The notes beneath the pieces are model-generated. The model ran no database searches, was not told where the DNA came from, and saw nothing but the letters and a program-made list of their open reading frames with translations. The position numbers and the translations under genes were made by a program. From contig JAIXQO010000003.1 in NCBI GenBank assembly GCA_027485695.1, forward strand, positions 1,116,932 through 1,180,931: a stretch of DNA of 64,000 nt, read 5' to 3'. Source of the stretch: Pseudomonadota bacterium. GTDB lineage: Bacteria > Bdellovibrionota > UBA1018. How positions within the stretch are numbered: the stretch's first letter is position 1; each line of letters opens with the position of its first letter. Of the stretch, positions 27,087 through 37,367 are shown piece after piece.

Positions 27087-27688
27087 TCATTCCTCATCAC
27101 GGTAAATGGCCGGAGATTCACGAGACGGCGTTTTTGGCTCCGACCGTGGATATCATCGGTGAAGTGTCGATCGGCGAGCACTCGAGCATCTGGTTTCAGT
27201 GTGTGGTCCGAGGTGATGTCAATTGGATCAAGATTGGTAAGCGCACCAACATTCAAGATCTGTCGATGCTCCACGTGCACCGGAATAATCGTCCGCTCAC
27301 GATCGGTGATGAGGTCACGGTCGGGCACCGCGTGATGCTCCATGGTTGCACCATCGGGGATCGCTGCTTGATCGGCATGGGGGCAACCGTCATGGACGGT
27401 GCGGTGATTGGCGAGGAGTGTATCATCGGCGCTGGCGCTATGGTCACTGAGGACGTCGTGATCCCGCCTCGTTCACTCGTGATCGGTATGCCCGGCAAGG
27501 TCAAGCGACCGCTGACGGAGAAGGAGCTCGCTTACCTCAAGAAGTCGGCCGATAATTACGTGAACGATTCGCGCGAGTACCGAGCCTATCTTGCCGGACC
27601 TTCGCGACACGGCGTAAATAATGCTGATCTAGAAAACCTTTCTGATTTTTCGTCCGAAGAAGACGACACCCCGATCGAGGAGAACTAA
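27083..27688 (+). CDS. Gamma-carbonic-anhydrase-like hexapeptide protein
   Basis: 201 aa, start overlapping the miaB stop (ATGA). Left-handed beta-helix repeats (IGEVSIGEHSSIWFQCVVRGDVN, IGKRTNIQDLSMLHVH, IGDEVTVGHRVMLHGC). The three His expected to bind metal are seen in MLHVH, TVGHR and MLHG. The C-terminus has the family motif VIGMPGKVKRPLT plus an acidic tail. YrdA/CaiE-type relatives are probable CO2 hydratases or metal-dependent enzymes of uncertain activity. Confidence 0.9.
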   Translation: MIIPHHGKWPEIHETAFLAPTVDIIGEVSIGEHSSIWFQCVVRGDVNWIKIGKRTNIQDLSMLHVHRNNRPLTIGDEVTVGHRVMLHGCTIGDRCLIGMGATVMDGAVIGEECIIGAGAMVTEDVVIPPRSLVIGMPGKVKRPLTEKELAYLKKSADNYVNDSREYRAYLAGPSRHGVNNADLENLSDFSSEEDDTPIEEN

Positions 27689-29200
<1,512 letters not shown>

Positions 29201-29221
29201 AGATCGAACGACTTACACGAG

Positions 29222-30046
29222 ATGATTTCCCGTCTCGCGCCGACACCGAGTGGATACCTGCACTGGGGTAACCTCTACAATTTTGCGCTCACCTGGGCGA
29301 TGGTGAGGCAGGCGGGCGGACGACTTGCGCTTCGGATTGATGACGTCGATGCCTCTCGGATGCGGACCGAGTACGTGGAGAATATTTTCTCGATGCTCGA
29401 TTGGCTCGGTATCGACTACGATGAAGGACCGCGCTCATCGCGTGAATTTTTCGATCGATATTCTCAAGCGATTCGGAAATCGGAGTACTTCGAGCGGGCG
29501 CGTGCACTGACGACTTACGCCTGTCGGTGCTCCCGCAAGCAGATCGAGGCGCGCGTCGGGAAATCAGGTGTTTACGACGGTTTTTGCCAAGATAAGAAAC
29601 ATCACTTCATTGCCGGTGAAACGGCCCTTCGAGTCGACCTGGATGCCGCCCCGGGTGTCATCGTCTGGACTCGAGACGACCGACCTTCTTATCACCTGGT
29701 CAGCGTGATTGAGGATCTGAGGCTCGGAACGACGCACCTGATGCGAGGCCAAGACTTACGCGATTCTTCGCTCATCCAGCAGAAGCTTGCCCGCGCCCTG
29801 GGTGAGACTCGCTATTCAGAGATTGAGCATCGGTTTCATCCCCTCCTGCTCGATTCGCAGGGCAAGAAGCTATCGAAATCAGCGAACTCTGATTCACTCG
29901 AACAATTTCGTGCGCGCGGTGAGACAGCAGAGCGTGTCTGGTGTGAGTTATCCAGACGTGCTGGATTGGCGCCAGTGGCGGCGAACTTGCGAGCTTTTGT
30001 TTCGCAAACGGAACTGGCTTTTCCAGTCGTAGTGTCGGAGCCGTGA
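29222..30046 (+). CDS. gluQ: Glutamyl-Q tRNA(Asp) synthetase
   Basis: 274 aa. Class I catalytic core without an anticodon-binding domain. The HIGH-like motif is PTPSGYLHWGN. The KMSKS-like motif is GKKLSKSANS. The zinc site is C-R-C with the partner C in YDGFCQ (C-x-C...Y-x3-C), characteristic of GluQ/YadB rather than full GluRS. It should attach glutamate to queuosine at position 34 of tRNA(Asp). It is the last gene of the miaB operon, 21 nt after guaB, giving two tRNA-modification genes in one operon. Confidence is high for the family. Confidence 0.88.
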   Translation: MISRLAPTPSGYLHWGNLYNFALTWAMVRQAGGRLALRIDDVDASRMRTEYVENIFSMLDWLGIDYDEGPRSSREFFDRYSQAIRKSEYFERARALTTYACRCSRKQIEARVGKSGVYDGFCQDKKHHFIAGETALRVDLDAAPGVIVWTRDDRPSYHLVSVIEDLRLGTTHLMRGQDLRDSSLIQQKLARALGETRYSEIEHRFHPLLLDSQGKKLSKSANSDSLEQFRARGETAERVWCELSRRAGLAPVAANLRAFVSQTELAFPVVVSEP

Positions 30047-30053
30047 TCGACCA

Positions 30054-30698
30054 TTAGATCTCATTGATCCAGATCTTCACGTCTTGAGGCGCGGTACGGT
30101 TGCCGCCGAAATAGGGAAACAATCTTGATCCGGCAAGCGGGTAGCTGCACCCGCGAGGCGCTTCGAGACGCATTTTTTCTACGTCCGTACCATTTTCAAA
30201 AATCCTGAAAAGGTAGTTCCCATTTCTGAGTACGACAATTTGGAATTCGATGACTTCGCCTGGAGAAATGCTCGTCATATAGTAACTGGTATGGTCGGGG
30301 CTCTGGACATGTGTATAAGCAAAAAGTTCAATTTTGGCCTTCTGAGCGTTCCAGCGCCAACCCACTCGAGCGCTGTTCGTTTGTGGTAACGACACGCAAT
30401 CCGTAAATCCATAGAGCTTATTGATATCGGGTTGATTTGAATCTTTGAAGTCGTAGATCACCGATTCATCAAAGCAGGCTTGGAAACGAATGCCGCTTTT
30501 TAGTAGAGGCTCTACTCTGAGAAAAGTATCTTCTGCGTAGTGTTCGCCTTTTTTAATCGTGTACAGCAATCCCCCCACGCAGCCAACCCGGGTGGGAGCA
30601 GGCGTAATGGTCGTTTCTTCATAGCACCCAGAGATGGCTAAGATCGCCATGGTCCAGACGATCGTTGATCGGAGGCGGAAACGGTCAAATAGGTTCAT
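30054..30698 (-). CDS. Lipoprotein of unknown function
   Basis: 214 aa. N-terminal signal with hydrophobic IVWTMAILAISGC, lipobox AISGC, then a Thr-rich linker. The rest is beta-rich with strands such as IEFQIVVLRNGNYLFRIFEN and VKIWINEI at the end, suggesting a lectin/laminin-like sandwich fold, but no family could be assigned. Its ATG overlaps the stop of the upstream 157-aa gene, so the two are coupled. It converges with gluQ (7 nt apart). Confidence 0.75.
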   Translation of the reverse strand: MNLFDRFRLRSTIVWTMAILAISGCYEETTITPAPTRVGCVGGLLYTIKKGEHYAEDTFLRVEPLLKSGIRFQACFDESVIYDFKDSNQPDINKLYGFTDCVSLPQTNSARVGWRWNAQKAKIELFAYTHVQSPDHTSYYMTSISPGEVIEFQIVVLRNGNYLFRIFENGTDVEKMRLEAPRGCSYPLAGSRLFPYFGGNRTAPQDVKIWINEI

Positions 30699-31168
30699 GG
30701 GCGACCTGCCGACTTTGCCGCTTGGAACTCGAGGTTTCGCTGGGTCAATTCGAGTTCAGTTTTTAAGCGATAGAGCAGATTGAGATTTCTGATTCTATTC
30801 TCTGAGGAAAGGTTCGAAAGGTTGGAGAAGGATTCAGTAGAAAAAAACGTGTCTGACACGATTCGCTGGATCAATGGACTCAGGTTTGATTGTCTCTGGA
30901 TTCTTTCTCGTATTTCGATGATGTAAGTTTTCCAGAGGCGCTTTCGAGCGGCTACGGAATGGGTAGGGTTTTTCAGGATATCGAGCCCTCTTTCCGTGAG
31001 CGACCAGTAAAACGAGATGTTTTTAATTGCGACATCTTTTGATACCAGATGCGACCGTATCAAAAGATCCGTGCATTCTTGAACCCACGCGCGCGCAGAG
31101 ATAGGCGACAAGCTCAGGATGCTCACGAGGCAGGTGGCGTAAAAGTATGGATTTCTCGGGCGTCGCAT
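30695..31168 (-). CDS. Small exported helical protein
   Basis: 157 aa. Signal peptide YFYATCLVSILSLSPISARA, mature start near WVQEC. The mature chain is helical and contains one Cys (QECTDLL). Its stop overlaps the start of the lipoprotein gene. No family is recognised. The pair may form one exported complex (inference from coupling). Confidence 0.7.
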   Translation of the reverse strand: MRRPRNPYFYATCLVSILSLSPISARAWVQECTDLLIRSHLVSKDVAIKNISFYWSLTERGLDILKNPTHSVAARKRLWKTYIIEIRERIQRQSNLSPLIQRIVSDTFFSTESFSNLSNLSSENRIRNLNLLYRLKTELELTQRNLEFQAAKSAGRP

Positions 31169-31501
31169 CAGTTCAGTGCCGATTCCTTCTAGGGGGCGAG
31201 ACTAGCACCGAGTAGAGACGCCGACCAGGGGCGAGGTTTTGGAGACGAGGGATCAGCCGTCTTTCGAAAAAAGGCTGTAGTTGCCTAATGAATGATATTT
31301 ACGAGTGATTCGGGCTGTTTCAAAAAATAGAATCTCAGGAGTATGTAAACAGAAACGGGCGTTCTACACCGTGGAAATGTAATTATATAATACATTTAAA
31401 ATATGTAAGATATAGATTCCGTTTTGAAAGGAAATGTTCTGCATCTCAATCGTATGCAAAAACCTGCATAGGTCCACCCGAGTTTGCGAACAAGACACCC
31501 C
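31169..31501. other. 333-bp AT-rich intergenic region with candidate promoter
   Basis: There is no gene on either strand. Both flanking genes point away from it. The right half is AT-rich and contains TATAAT at 31386-31391 with TTCTAC 18 nt upstream, a plausible promoter for the 31502 gene with a leader of about 100 nt. Around it is an imperfect AT palindrome (ATGTA...TACAT, 31376-31394). I see nothing else. Confidence 0.5.
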
Positions 31502-32068
31502 ATGTTGACCAACTCCCTAGTCCTCGCACTGACGTTCTCATTTGTTTCCCCGATGGCGAATGCCACTGAATCTTCGTTTTTGGATATTAAGCCGAAAGTG
31601 GGCGATCAAATGATCGTCGTGCAAGCCAAAGAAGTGGATGGAGTGAAAGGCGTTGAGATCAAAGAGTGTAAGTTTAATCGCCTCAAGAATCAGTATTCGA
31701 AATGCCGTCCCATTTCCGACTCGGGCCGCACGTTTTACGGCCAAGAAGAGTTTGACAAAATGAAAGAAGATTTCACCAATCGTTACCGCGAGATGGCGAT
31801 CACCGTGAGTACCGTGTTTGGCGGGATGATTGGTGTCCTCGCGGTACTCACACTGGCGTCGAATCCCATTGGTGCAGTGGTGATCCTGGTCGCCGCGGGC
31901 GGGGGATCCGGTCGGGTGCTCTATGAAATCGGTCGTAATGAAAGCGCAAAACAAGGTGAAAATGTGCAGAAAGGCGTTTTCGAAGATCGAAATGACGTCA
32001 CCCTCAATCCAAAAGAATATGCCGAAGCTCGAGAGCAATTGAAATGGGCTCTCGATTCTCTGAGGTAG
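31502..32068 (+). CDS. Exported protein with glycine-rich transmembrane segment
   Basis: 188 aa from ATG 31502, which begins a signal peptide (MLTNSLVLALTFSFVSPMANA). An in-frame TTG six codons upstream is possible. Mature part: a beta-rich domain with two Cys (EIKECKFNRL, YSKCRPI), then helices and a strongly hydrophobic Gly/Ala/Val segment (VLAVLTLASNPIGAVVILVA). It could be a periplasmic protein anchored by the C-proximal helix. The leader at 31381-31400 carries a TATAAT box. No family recognised. Confidence 0.75.
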   Translation: MLTNSLVLALTFSFVSPMANATESSFLDIKPKVGDQMIVVQAKEVDGVKGVEIKECKFNRLKNQYSKCRPISDSGRTFYGQEEFDKMKEDFTNRYREMAITVSTVFGGMIGVLAVLTLASNPIGAVVILVAAGGGSGRVLYEIGRNESAKQGENVQKGVFEDRNDVTLNPKEYAEAREQLKWALDSLR

Positions 32069-32112
32069 AATGTTTGAAATGGGAATTTTCAGATCGCTCG
32101 GTCGGTAGAATT

Positions 32113-33828
32113 CTATCGGAGTTCCTCTAAGGACTGCTCCAGTAGTTTGGCTTGGCGTACGAACTGTTGAACAATGGTTTGTATGTCCGAGATATGATGG
32201 AGAGCGTTCGCTTCGACGTATTGGTAGAAAGAAATACGGGTACCGTACATCCAGCCGAATAGGGGACTCCCTCGTCGGTAAGCGGTTTGATAGAGGTTCC
32301 GAATCGCTTGCAGAGATTCTCGTTGCAGAGCGTAGATGGCCCGGCATTCCGGTTTTCCGTAAAATAGCGGATCCAGGCACCAGTCGTGAAACAAGAGTTC
32401 CAAGGAGTGGTTGATTTTTCTTTTGATGAAATAGGCCCTCGCGGAACCTGGCCCGTTCATCTGAAAGAGCGGGTCCTCCGCAATGGCGCCCACCTGTGAG
32501 CGATACTCGGGAGAGGGTTTCCAGTGCGGGAGTTCGGAGTGATCCCAGGTGAGTCCGTATTGAAAAGGGTCAAGGCCTCTGGCTCGGACCGATCCAGACC
32601 ATTGTTCCATCCGAGAAGTCCAATCGAGAGCCTTCTCTAGCTGGAATGATTCTTTGATCTGTTTCTGAAGCGCGAACGTTTGATATCCGGATGTTTCCCG
32701 TGAGGGGAGCATCTGCGAGCCCCATTCGATGTTGCGAATTTCCGCGCCCGCCACCATAGGGCTGTCATACGATCCATGAGGATGGAAAGAAATATGACCG
32801 AGCACACGATCATTCTTGCTTGGTTTCACGCCATGGAGTGCTTTCTTGAACTGCTCAAATAGGAAGTAAGGAGCCTTGAAGTTTGAATAGAAGATCGTCG
32901 CCGTTTTCTCGTCCCAGACAGTGTCCACCGTTCGCCCGAGCCGGACATCTTGTAGATCTAAGATCTGATTGACGAGCTTCACCCAATAAGTCCAGGCGAG
33001 CGCGATGGATTGCTCATTCGCTGGGGACGCTTTGAATCTGGCGCGTGTTTTGTGGAGTGCGTGGACGACATGAAGATGTGCATCGGTAGTTTTGATCCCG
33101 ACTACGGGAAGTAGTAACCTGAAAAACTGATCCAAATCCTCGAACTTCATTCCCAGTTCTGGGAGCTTAAAACGAAAATGCATTTCGAGCACTCTTTCGG
33201 GCGCATTCGGCGCCTGAAAGTGAATGTTGTCGGTCTCAAAAAATTTTCCGAGCTCTATGATGTAAGCTTCGCCTTTTGCGTCTTGATGAATGATCTTCGG
33301 ATATCGCTCGGACAAAACTGAGAGCGGGCTCCGATGACCACCGGACTGCGAAATCGGTACCGTCATTTGTTTCCGTACTCGCAAAAATGGGACTCGTCGA
33401 TCCGTTTCGAATCGTCGAGGATCCCAAATCGAATGCACCAGTTCGGTCCATTCGTCTGGCTTAAGTTGATCGAGGGGGACGGTGGATAGGTGCATCAGCT
33501 CAGCACGTTTGGTCGTGCTCATTTGTTTCGAGCTCAGGTGATCAGCGAAAGACGCAGAGCCGTTTGTGTTCCACTCCAAAATCGCAAGCAGGCCGGGATG
33601 GACATCCGCCTCGCTTTCGAATGCAAGATCGTCGATCGCATCCGCTAGGTCGATTTCCGACGATGGATGCACGATGATTGGGCAGAAATAACGACCCTCA
33701 TTCGCCACCGCAGAGTGCGTGGCAAACACCGACACTCCGAGGAGGAGCAAAAGTCGGCTTGCCAAAAGGTTGACTGCATGGACAGCGAGACGAATGGTCA
33801 CCTGTACGAATCGGCGGATCGCCCCCAA
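32113..33828 (-). CDS. Large exported protein of unknown function, start uncertain
   Basis: About 571 aa. The hydrophobic segment LASRLLLLLGVSVFATHSAVANEG is a signal peptide, but no ATG precedes it in this frame. TTG 33828 and GTG 33801 are the only candidate starts, so the N-terminus may be altered or non-canonical. The mature part is mixed, with a His-rich strand GHISFHPHGSYDSP, an acidic helix EKALDWTSRMEQWSG and THKxR-like region around HVVHALHKTRARFKA. It diverges from the JAMM-motif protein (33909), with 80 bp between. No family recognised. Confidence 0.72.
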   Translation of the reverse strand: MGAIRRFVQVTIRLAVHAVNLLASRLLLLLGVSVFATHSAVANEGRYFCPIIVHPSSEIDLADAIDDLAFESEADVHPGLLAILEWNTNGSASFADHLSSKQMSTTKRAELMHLSTVPLDQLKPDEWTELVHSIWDPRRFETDRRVPFLRVRKQMTVPISQSGGHRSPLSVLSERYPKIIHQDAKGEAYIIELGKFFETDNIHFQAPNAPERVLEMHFRFKLPELGMKFEDLDQFFRLLLPVVGIKTTDAHLHVVHALHKTRARFKASPANEQSIALAWTYWVKLVNQILDLQDVRLGRTVDTVWDEKTATIFYSNFKAPYFLFEQFKKALHGVKPSKNDRVLGHISFHPHGSYDSPMVAGAEIRNIEWGSQMLPSRETSGYQTFALQKQIKESFQLEKALDWTSRMEQWSGSVRARGLDPFQYGLTWDHSELPHWKPSPEYRSQVGAIAEDPLFQMNGPGSARAYFIKRKINHSLELLFHDWCLDPLFYGKPECRAIYALQRESLQAIRNLYQTAYRRGSPLFGWMYGTRISFYQYVEANALHHISDIQTIVQQFVRQAKLLEQSLEELR

Positions 33829-33908
33829 AGACTGACCAATAAATGCCGCATGAATGAGCAGAGTATCGAAATAATTTAGTAGGGCGATCCATCTTCCGAA
33901 TATTACTC

Positions 33909-35087
33909 ATGAGACCGAGTCATTCAAATGCACGGAAGCGAATCGCCGTTCTGCTTCTGGTCGGATTGTGCTTCCTACCAACCTCGGATGCACAATCCTC
34001 GTTTTGCGGCGATCTGCTGACCCGACTTGGCAACCGGGTAAAAAGAGCTTTCGGCATTCTGCCGGATGGTGTTTCCATTGTTCGTGTTCAGGCGAATAGC
34101 ACCGACCATGCAATTTGGGCGGCATACCTCCGAAACGGAGCGGAAAACCTGGCGGTTGAGATATTCGATCGAAATGGAAATCGGATCGCGCTCGTGGGCC
34201 CCGTAACAAGCGGCCGAGCTGATTTAGTAACCGGCAAAGATGCCGGCGACGCATTCGCGCGGGCGATGGATGCTGCGCACTCGAGAGGAACGGACACCGG
34301 CGGGTGGACGATTCGTATGGTTCACAACCACCCCGGTGGTTTTCCCCATTCGCTCGGTGACCATCGAGCGGCCATGACCTACAAACATCAAATCGAGCTC
34401 ATGGGATACCACGATTCGACTTTCAGAATGGACGTGATGTACGGCCCTTTCGATGTGGCAAGTACGAGTTTTGGTCCAGAAATCAGCCTGAAAAATCAAT
34501 CATATGCGCCGTCAAGATCATTGCAGTCACCGGATGCGGTTGCGGCGCTCGAAAATTTGAGAGCGTCGTTCAATCGAAAAACCGAGCAATTTTTATCTCA
34601 GGTCGAAAAAAAATTCGGAATTCATCCAATCCAACAGCCCTTGTCTCCTGAACTTCAGTCCAGGATCGATTCTTTCAAAAAAGATCGACGCGGTTTTATG
34701 ATTTTCTACGGTGCAAATGATACCCGACTCGAGAAAGCCAAAGTTCATTTTGTCGATCGGTCGCTAAAATTGAAGGCCAATCTGATCGCACCTGCGTTTG
34801 ATCAAGCAGTTTTTAGTGACCTCGAAGATTTGGATCGAGTCGGACGTGAGCTACGTGTTTACCTCAGTCCGTCAGAGAATCATTCCATCGCAGATGTGAT
34901 TGAGGCGGTTCTGGATCTTCGCGCGGTTCTGGATCGATTTGGATTTCGGCCGCGCTTGACTGTGCAGTTTTCGGGCATGAGTGGCACTCGAGAAATCATT
35001 CTACCGTTTGAGTTTTCAGTCGATGGTATTCGCTACGTGAGCGAAGGAACCCGGTTAATTCTCGAAAAAATGAATACCCAGCCTTGA
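33909..35087 (+). CDS. Exported protein with JAMM/RadC-like HxHP motif
   Basis: 392 aa. Basic N-terminus plus signal peptide (VLLLVGLCFLPTSDAQ). About 60-180 resembles a JAB1/MPN (JAMM) fold: upstream strands with NLAVEIFDRNGNRI and the motif VHNHPGG followed by S-L-G-D, matching H-x-H-P...S-x2-D of RadC and JAMM metallopeptidases. An upstream Glu (AVEI) is a candidate catalytic base. The C-terminal 200 residues are helical, then beta-rich. It could be a secreted zinc peptidase or DUB/isopeptidase-like enzyme; residues fit, activity is inferred. Divergent from the 32113 gene. Confidence 0.75.
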   Translation: MRPSHSNARKRIAVLLLVGLCFLPTSDAQSSFCGDLLTRLGNRVKRAFGILPDGVSIVRVQANSTDHAIWAAYLRNGAENLAVEIFDRNGNRIALVGPVTSGRADLVTGKDAGDAFARAMDAAHSRGTDTGGWTIRMVHNHPGGFPHSLGDHRAAMTYKHQIELMGYHDSTFRMDVMYGPFDVASTSFGPEISLKNQSYAPSRSLQSPDAVAALENLRASFNRKTEQFLSQVEKKFGIHPIQQPLSPELQSRIDSFKKDRRGFMIFYGANDTRLEKAKVHFVDRSLKLKANLIAPAFDQAVFSDLEDLDRVGRELRVYLSPSENHSIADVIEAVLDLRAVLDRFGFRPRLTVQFSGMSGTREIILPFEFSVDGIRYVSEGTRLILEKMNTQP

Positions 35088-35199
35088 CTCCACCTAGAGT
35101 GAGACTCGGTCTATGAGAAGGAATGGTTCCCTTTGAGGCACCGAGCCGAAGGGAAATTTGTGCAATTTTCTGAGCTCAACACGCGCGTCCATTCAGATT

Positions 35200-35205
35200 T
35201 ATGAT
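35200..35205 (+). promoter_or_regulatory. Candidate -10 box close to guaA
   Basis: TATGAT at 35200-35205 with TCAACA 18 nt upstream (35176-35181). The expected transcript start would be about 5 nt before the guaA ATG at 35217, with no Shine-Dalgarno in the gap, so the mRNA may be leaderless or nearly so. Confidence 0.35.
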
Positions 35206-35216
35206 AGTTATTCCCC

Positions 35217-36815
35217 ATGAACCCATCGACGACTGTTCTCATCCTTGATTTCGGCAGCCAATACACCCAGCTCATCGCACGACGTGTACGTGACTTAGGT
35301 GTTTTCTCGAAAATCATCCCGGGCAACGCGAGCCTCGAGCGCATTAAATCCGAAAACCCGCAGGCGTTGATCATCGGTGGCGGTCCCAACAGCGTTTACG
35401 AAACCGGCAGTCCACGGTTGGGAACGGGTGTCCTCGATTGGCAGCTGAGCCAAGGCATTCCGCTCCTGGGGATCTGCTATGGTCTACAGCTTTTGGGCCA
35501 CGAAAAAGGCGGACGGGTGAAACAGGCCAAGGCCCGTGAGTACGGCAAGATGGACGTAGTCGTGGATCCCGCCTGCAACTCGCTGTTGTTCAAAGGGATC
35601 ACGAAACCCTTTACGGCTTGGATGAGCCACGGTGACGAGATCGTCGAAATGCCCCAAGGCGCGGTTCAGACCGCCCAGTCCCATGCCGGCGCTATTGCGG
35701 CCATCGAATGGGCGAATGAAAAACGTTACGCACTTCAATTCCATCCCGAAGTCACGCACACAGAAAAAGGTTCGGATATCCTCTCGCAGTTTCTCTTTGG
35801 AATCGCCGGTCTCAAAGCCGACTGGAAAACCGATTCCATGATCGAAAAAATCCGCGCAGACATTGCGTCGCAAGTGGGGCCGAATGATCACGTGCTCTGC
35901 GCTCTCTCGGGTGGTGTGGATTCGACGGTCGCAGCGAAACTGATCCATTCCGTGATCGGTGATCGCTTGCACTGTGTGTTTGTCGATACGGGCTTGCTCA
36001 GATTCGAAGAGGGCGACCGCGTGATGAAGCTATTCCGCGAGGAGCTTGGCCTTCCGGTCATTCGTGCGAATGCCGAGGAGCGATTCCTCTCGGCTCTAGC
36101 GGGCAAAACGGACCCCGAACAGAAACGCAAAACCATCGGTGGGCTTTTCATTGATATTTTCGAGGAAGAAGCGAACGCATTACAATCGAAGCTCGGTAGA
36201 CTCCCGAAATTCTTGCTGCAAGGCACGCTCTATCCCGATGTGATCGAGAGCGCGCCCGCGCCTCAGAATAAGGATCAGGCCGGCGGATTCGCACACAAGA
36301 TCAAGAGTCACCACAACGTGGGCGGACTTCCGGAGCGACTGCCGTTTAGCCTGTTGGAACCTTTTCGTGAGCTCTTCAAAGACGAAGTCCGCGCGATTGG
36401 AACCGCGATTGGAACGCCGGCAAGTTTCGTGAAACGTCATCCATTCCCGGGCCCCGGGCTTGCGGTTCGCTGCCTGGGCGAGATCACCAAAGAAAAACTA
36501 GACATTCTTCGCGCGGCCGACGAGATCTACATCGAAACGCTTCGTGCCCGCGGACTCTACGATCAGATCTGGCAAGCGATGGCGATCTTCTTGCCTGTGC
36601 GTACCATTGGCGTTCAAGGCGATGGAAGAACATACGACTGTGCTGTCGCGCTCCGTGCGGTGACCTCGTTTGATGGAATGACGGCGGATTGGTTCCCGAT
36701 GCCGTATGACGTACTCGGCGAAGTCAGCCGCCGCATTTGCAACGAAGTGCGCGGCGTGAACCGAGTGGTCTACGACGTCTCGTCCAAGCCGCCAGCTACT
36801 ATTGAATGGGAATAG
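35217..36815 (+). CDS. guaA: GMP synthase (glutamine-hydrolysing)
   Basis: 532 aa. N-terminal class I glutamine amidotransferase with oxyanion/nucleophile loop LLGICYGLQLLGHE (Cys) and catalytic His-Glu in FHPEVTHTEKG. The ATP-pyrophosphatase domain has the P-loop ALSGGVDSTVAAKL. The C-terminal dimerisation domain has GPGLAVRCLGE and ends KPPATIEWE. It converts XMP to GMP using glutamine and ATP. It is separated from guaB by 6 kb of unrelated genes. A TATGAT box lies 11 nt upstream of the start. Confidence 0.97.
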   Translation: MNPSTTVLILDFGSQYTQLIARRVRDLGVFSKIIPGNASLERIKSENPQALIIGGGPNSVYETGSPRLGTGVLDWQLSQGIPLLGICYGLQLLGHEKGGRVKQAKAREYGKMDVVVDPACNSLLFKGITKPFTAWMSHGDEIVEMPQGAVQTAQSHAGAIAAIEWANEKRYALQFHPEVTHTEKGSDILSQFLFGIAGLKADWKTDSMIEKIRADIASQVGPNDHVLCALSGGVDSTVAAKLIHSVIGDRLHCVFVDTGLLRFEEGDRVMKLFREELGLPVIRANAEERFLSALAGKTDPEQKRKTIGGLFIDIFEEEANALQSKLGRLPKFLLQGTLYPDVIESAPAPQNKDQAGGFAHKIKSHHNVGGLPERLPFSLLEPFRELFKDEVRAIGTAIGTPASFVKRHPFPGPGLAVRCLGEITKEKLDILRAADEIYIETLRARGLYDQIWQAMAIFLPVRTIGVQGDGRTYDCAVALRAVTSFDGMTADWFPMPYDVLGEVSRRICNEVRGVNRVVYDVSSKPPATIEWE

Positions 36816-36867
36816 AGCTGTCGAAGACAGCGATCCGTGTACGTGAGTGCAGTTGTTGTAAAGGCTA

Positions 36868-37341
36868 CTAGTAAAGCGCCCCAAATAGTCGGTTCACATC
36901 CACGTCGCACGACACGAGCTTCGTATCGACGTTCGCGATGCCTGTGGTTTTTCCCGAAGGAAGTAGGCCCAAGACGTAGTTTTTCAGACGTCCGGTTTTT
37001 GTGATGCGGTCAAACTCAAAGAGAAAATCGTCGAGGTCCGTTTTATAGGAAACTCGGACGAACTCGGGACTGGACTGAAGACGCGCTTCTACGTCGCGAG
37101 CGACGTACGCCCAGATCGAGTTTTGAAAAGTTACGGGGCGGCACTGGTAGTCGTAGAAACTAAAACCGACCATCTCATTGAAAATCTCGAGTTGAATGAT
37201 GACTTTTTGCGTGGCGGCCTCACAACTCCCGATGACTTGAGGTGGGTTTTTCCGGTCATGGGGAGTGCAGGGGGCTGCCTGCGCGAGTCCTGAAAACAAC
37301 AGAGTCGTAGCGAGGATCATGGGAATGAAGTGGGCTTTCAT
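36868..37341 (-). CDS. Small exported protein downstream of the catalase-like gene
   Basis: 157 aa. Signal peptide MKAHFIPMILATTLLFSGLAQA, cleaved before APC. Two to four Cys (APCTPH, GSCEAAT, YQCRPV, VSCDVD) likely make periplasmic disulphides. Beta-strands dominate. No family recognised. It lies 26 nt after the catalase-superfamily gene on the same strand and is probably cotranscribed. Confidence 0.78.
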   Translation of the reverse strand: MKAHFIPMILATTLLFSGLAQAAPCTPHDRKNPPQVIGSCEAATQKVIIQLEIFNEMVGFSFYDYQCRPVTFQNSIWAYVARDVEARLQSSPEFVRVSYKTDLDDFLFEFDRITKTGRLKNYVLGLLPSGKTTGIANVDTKLVSCDVDVNRLFGALY

Positions 37342-37367
37342 GGTGGTTCTCCTGTGTGGTGAGGGGG

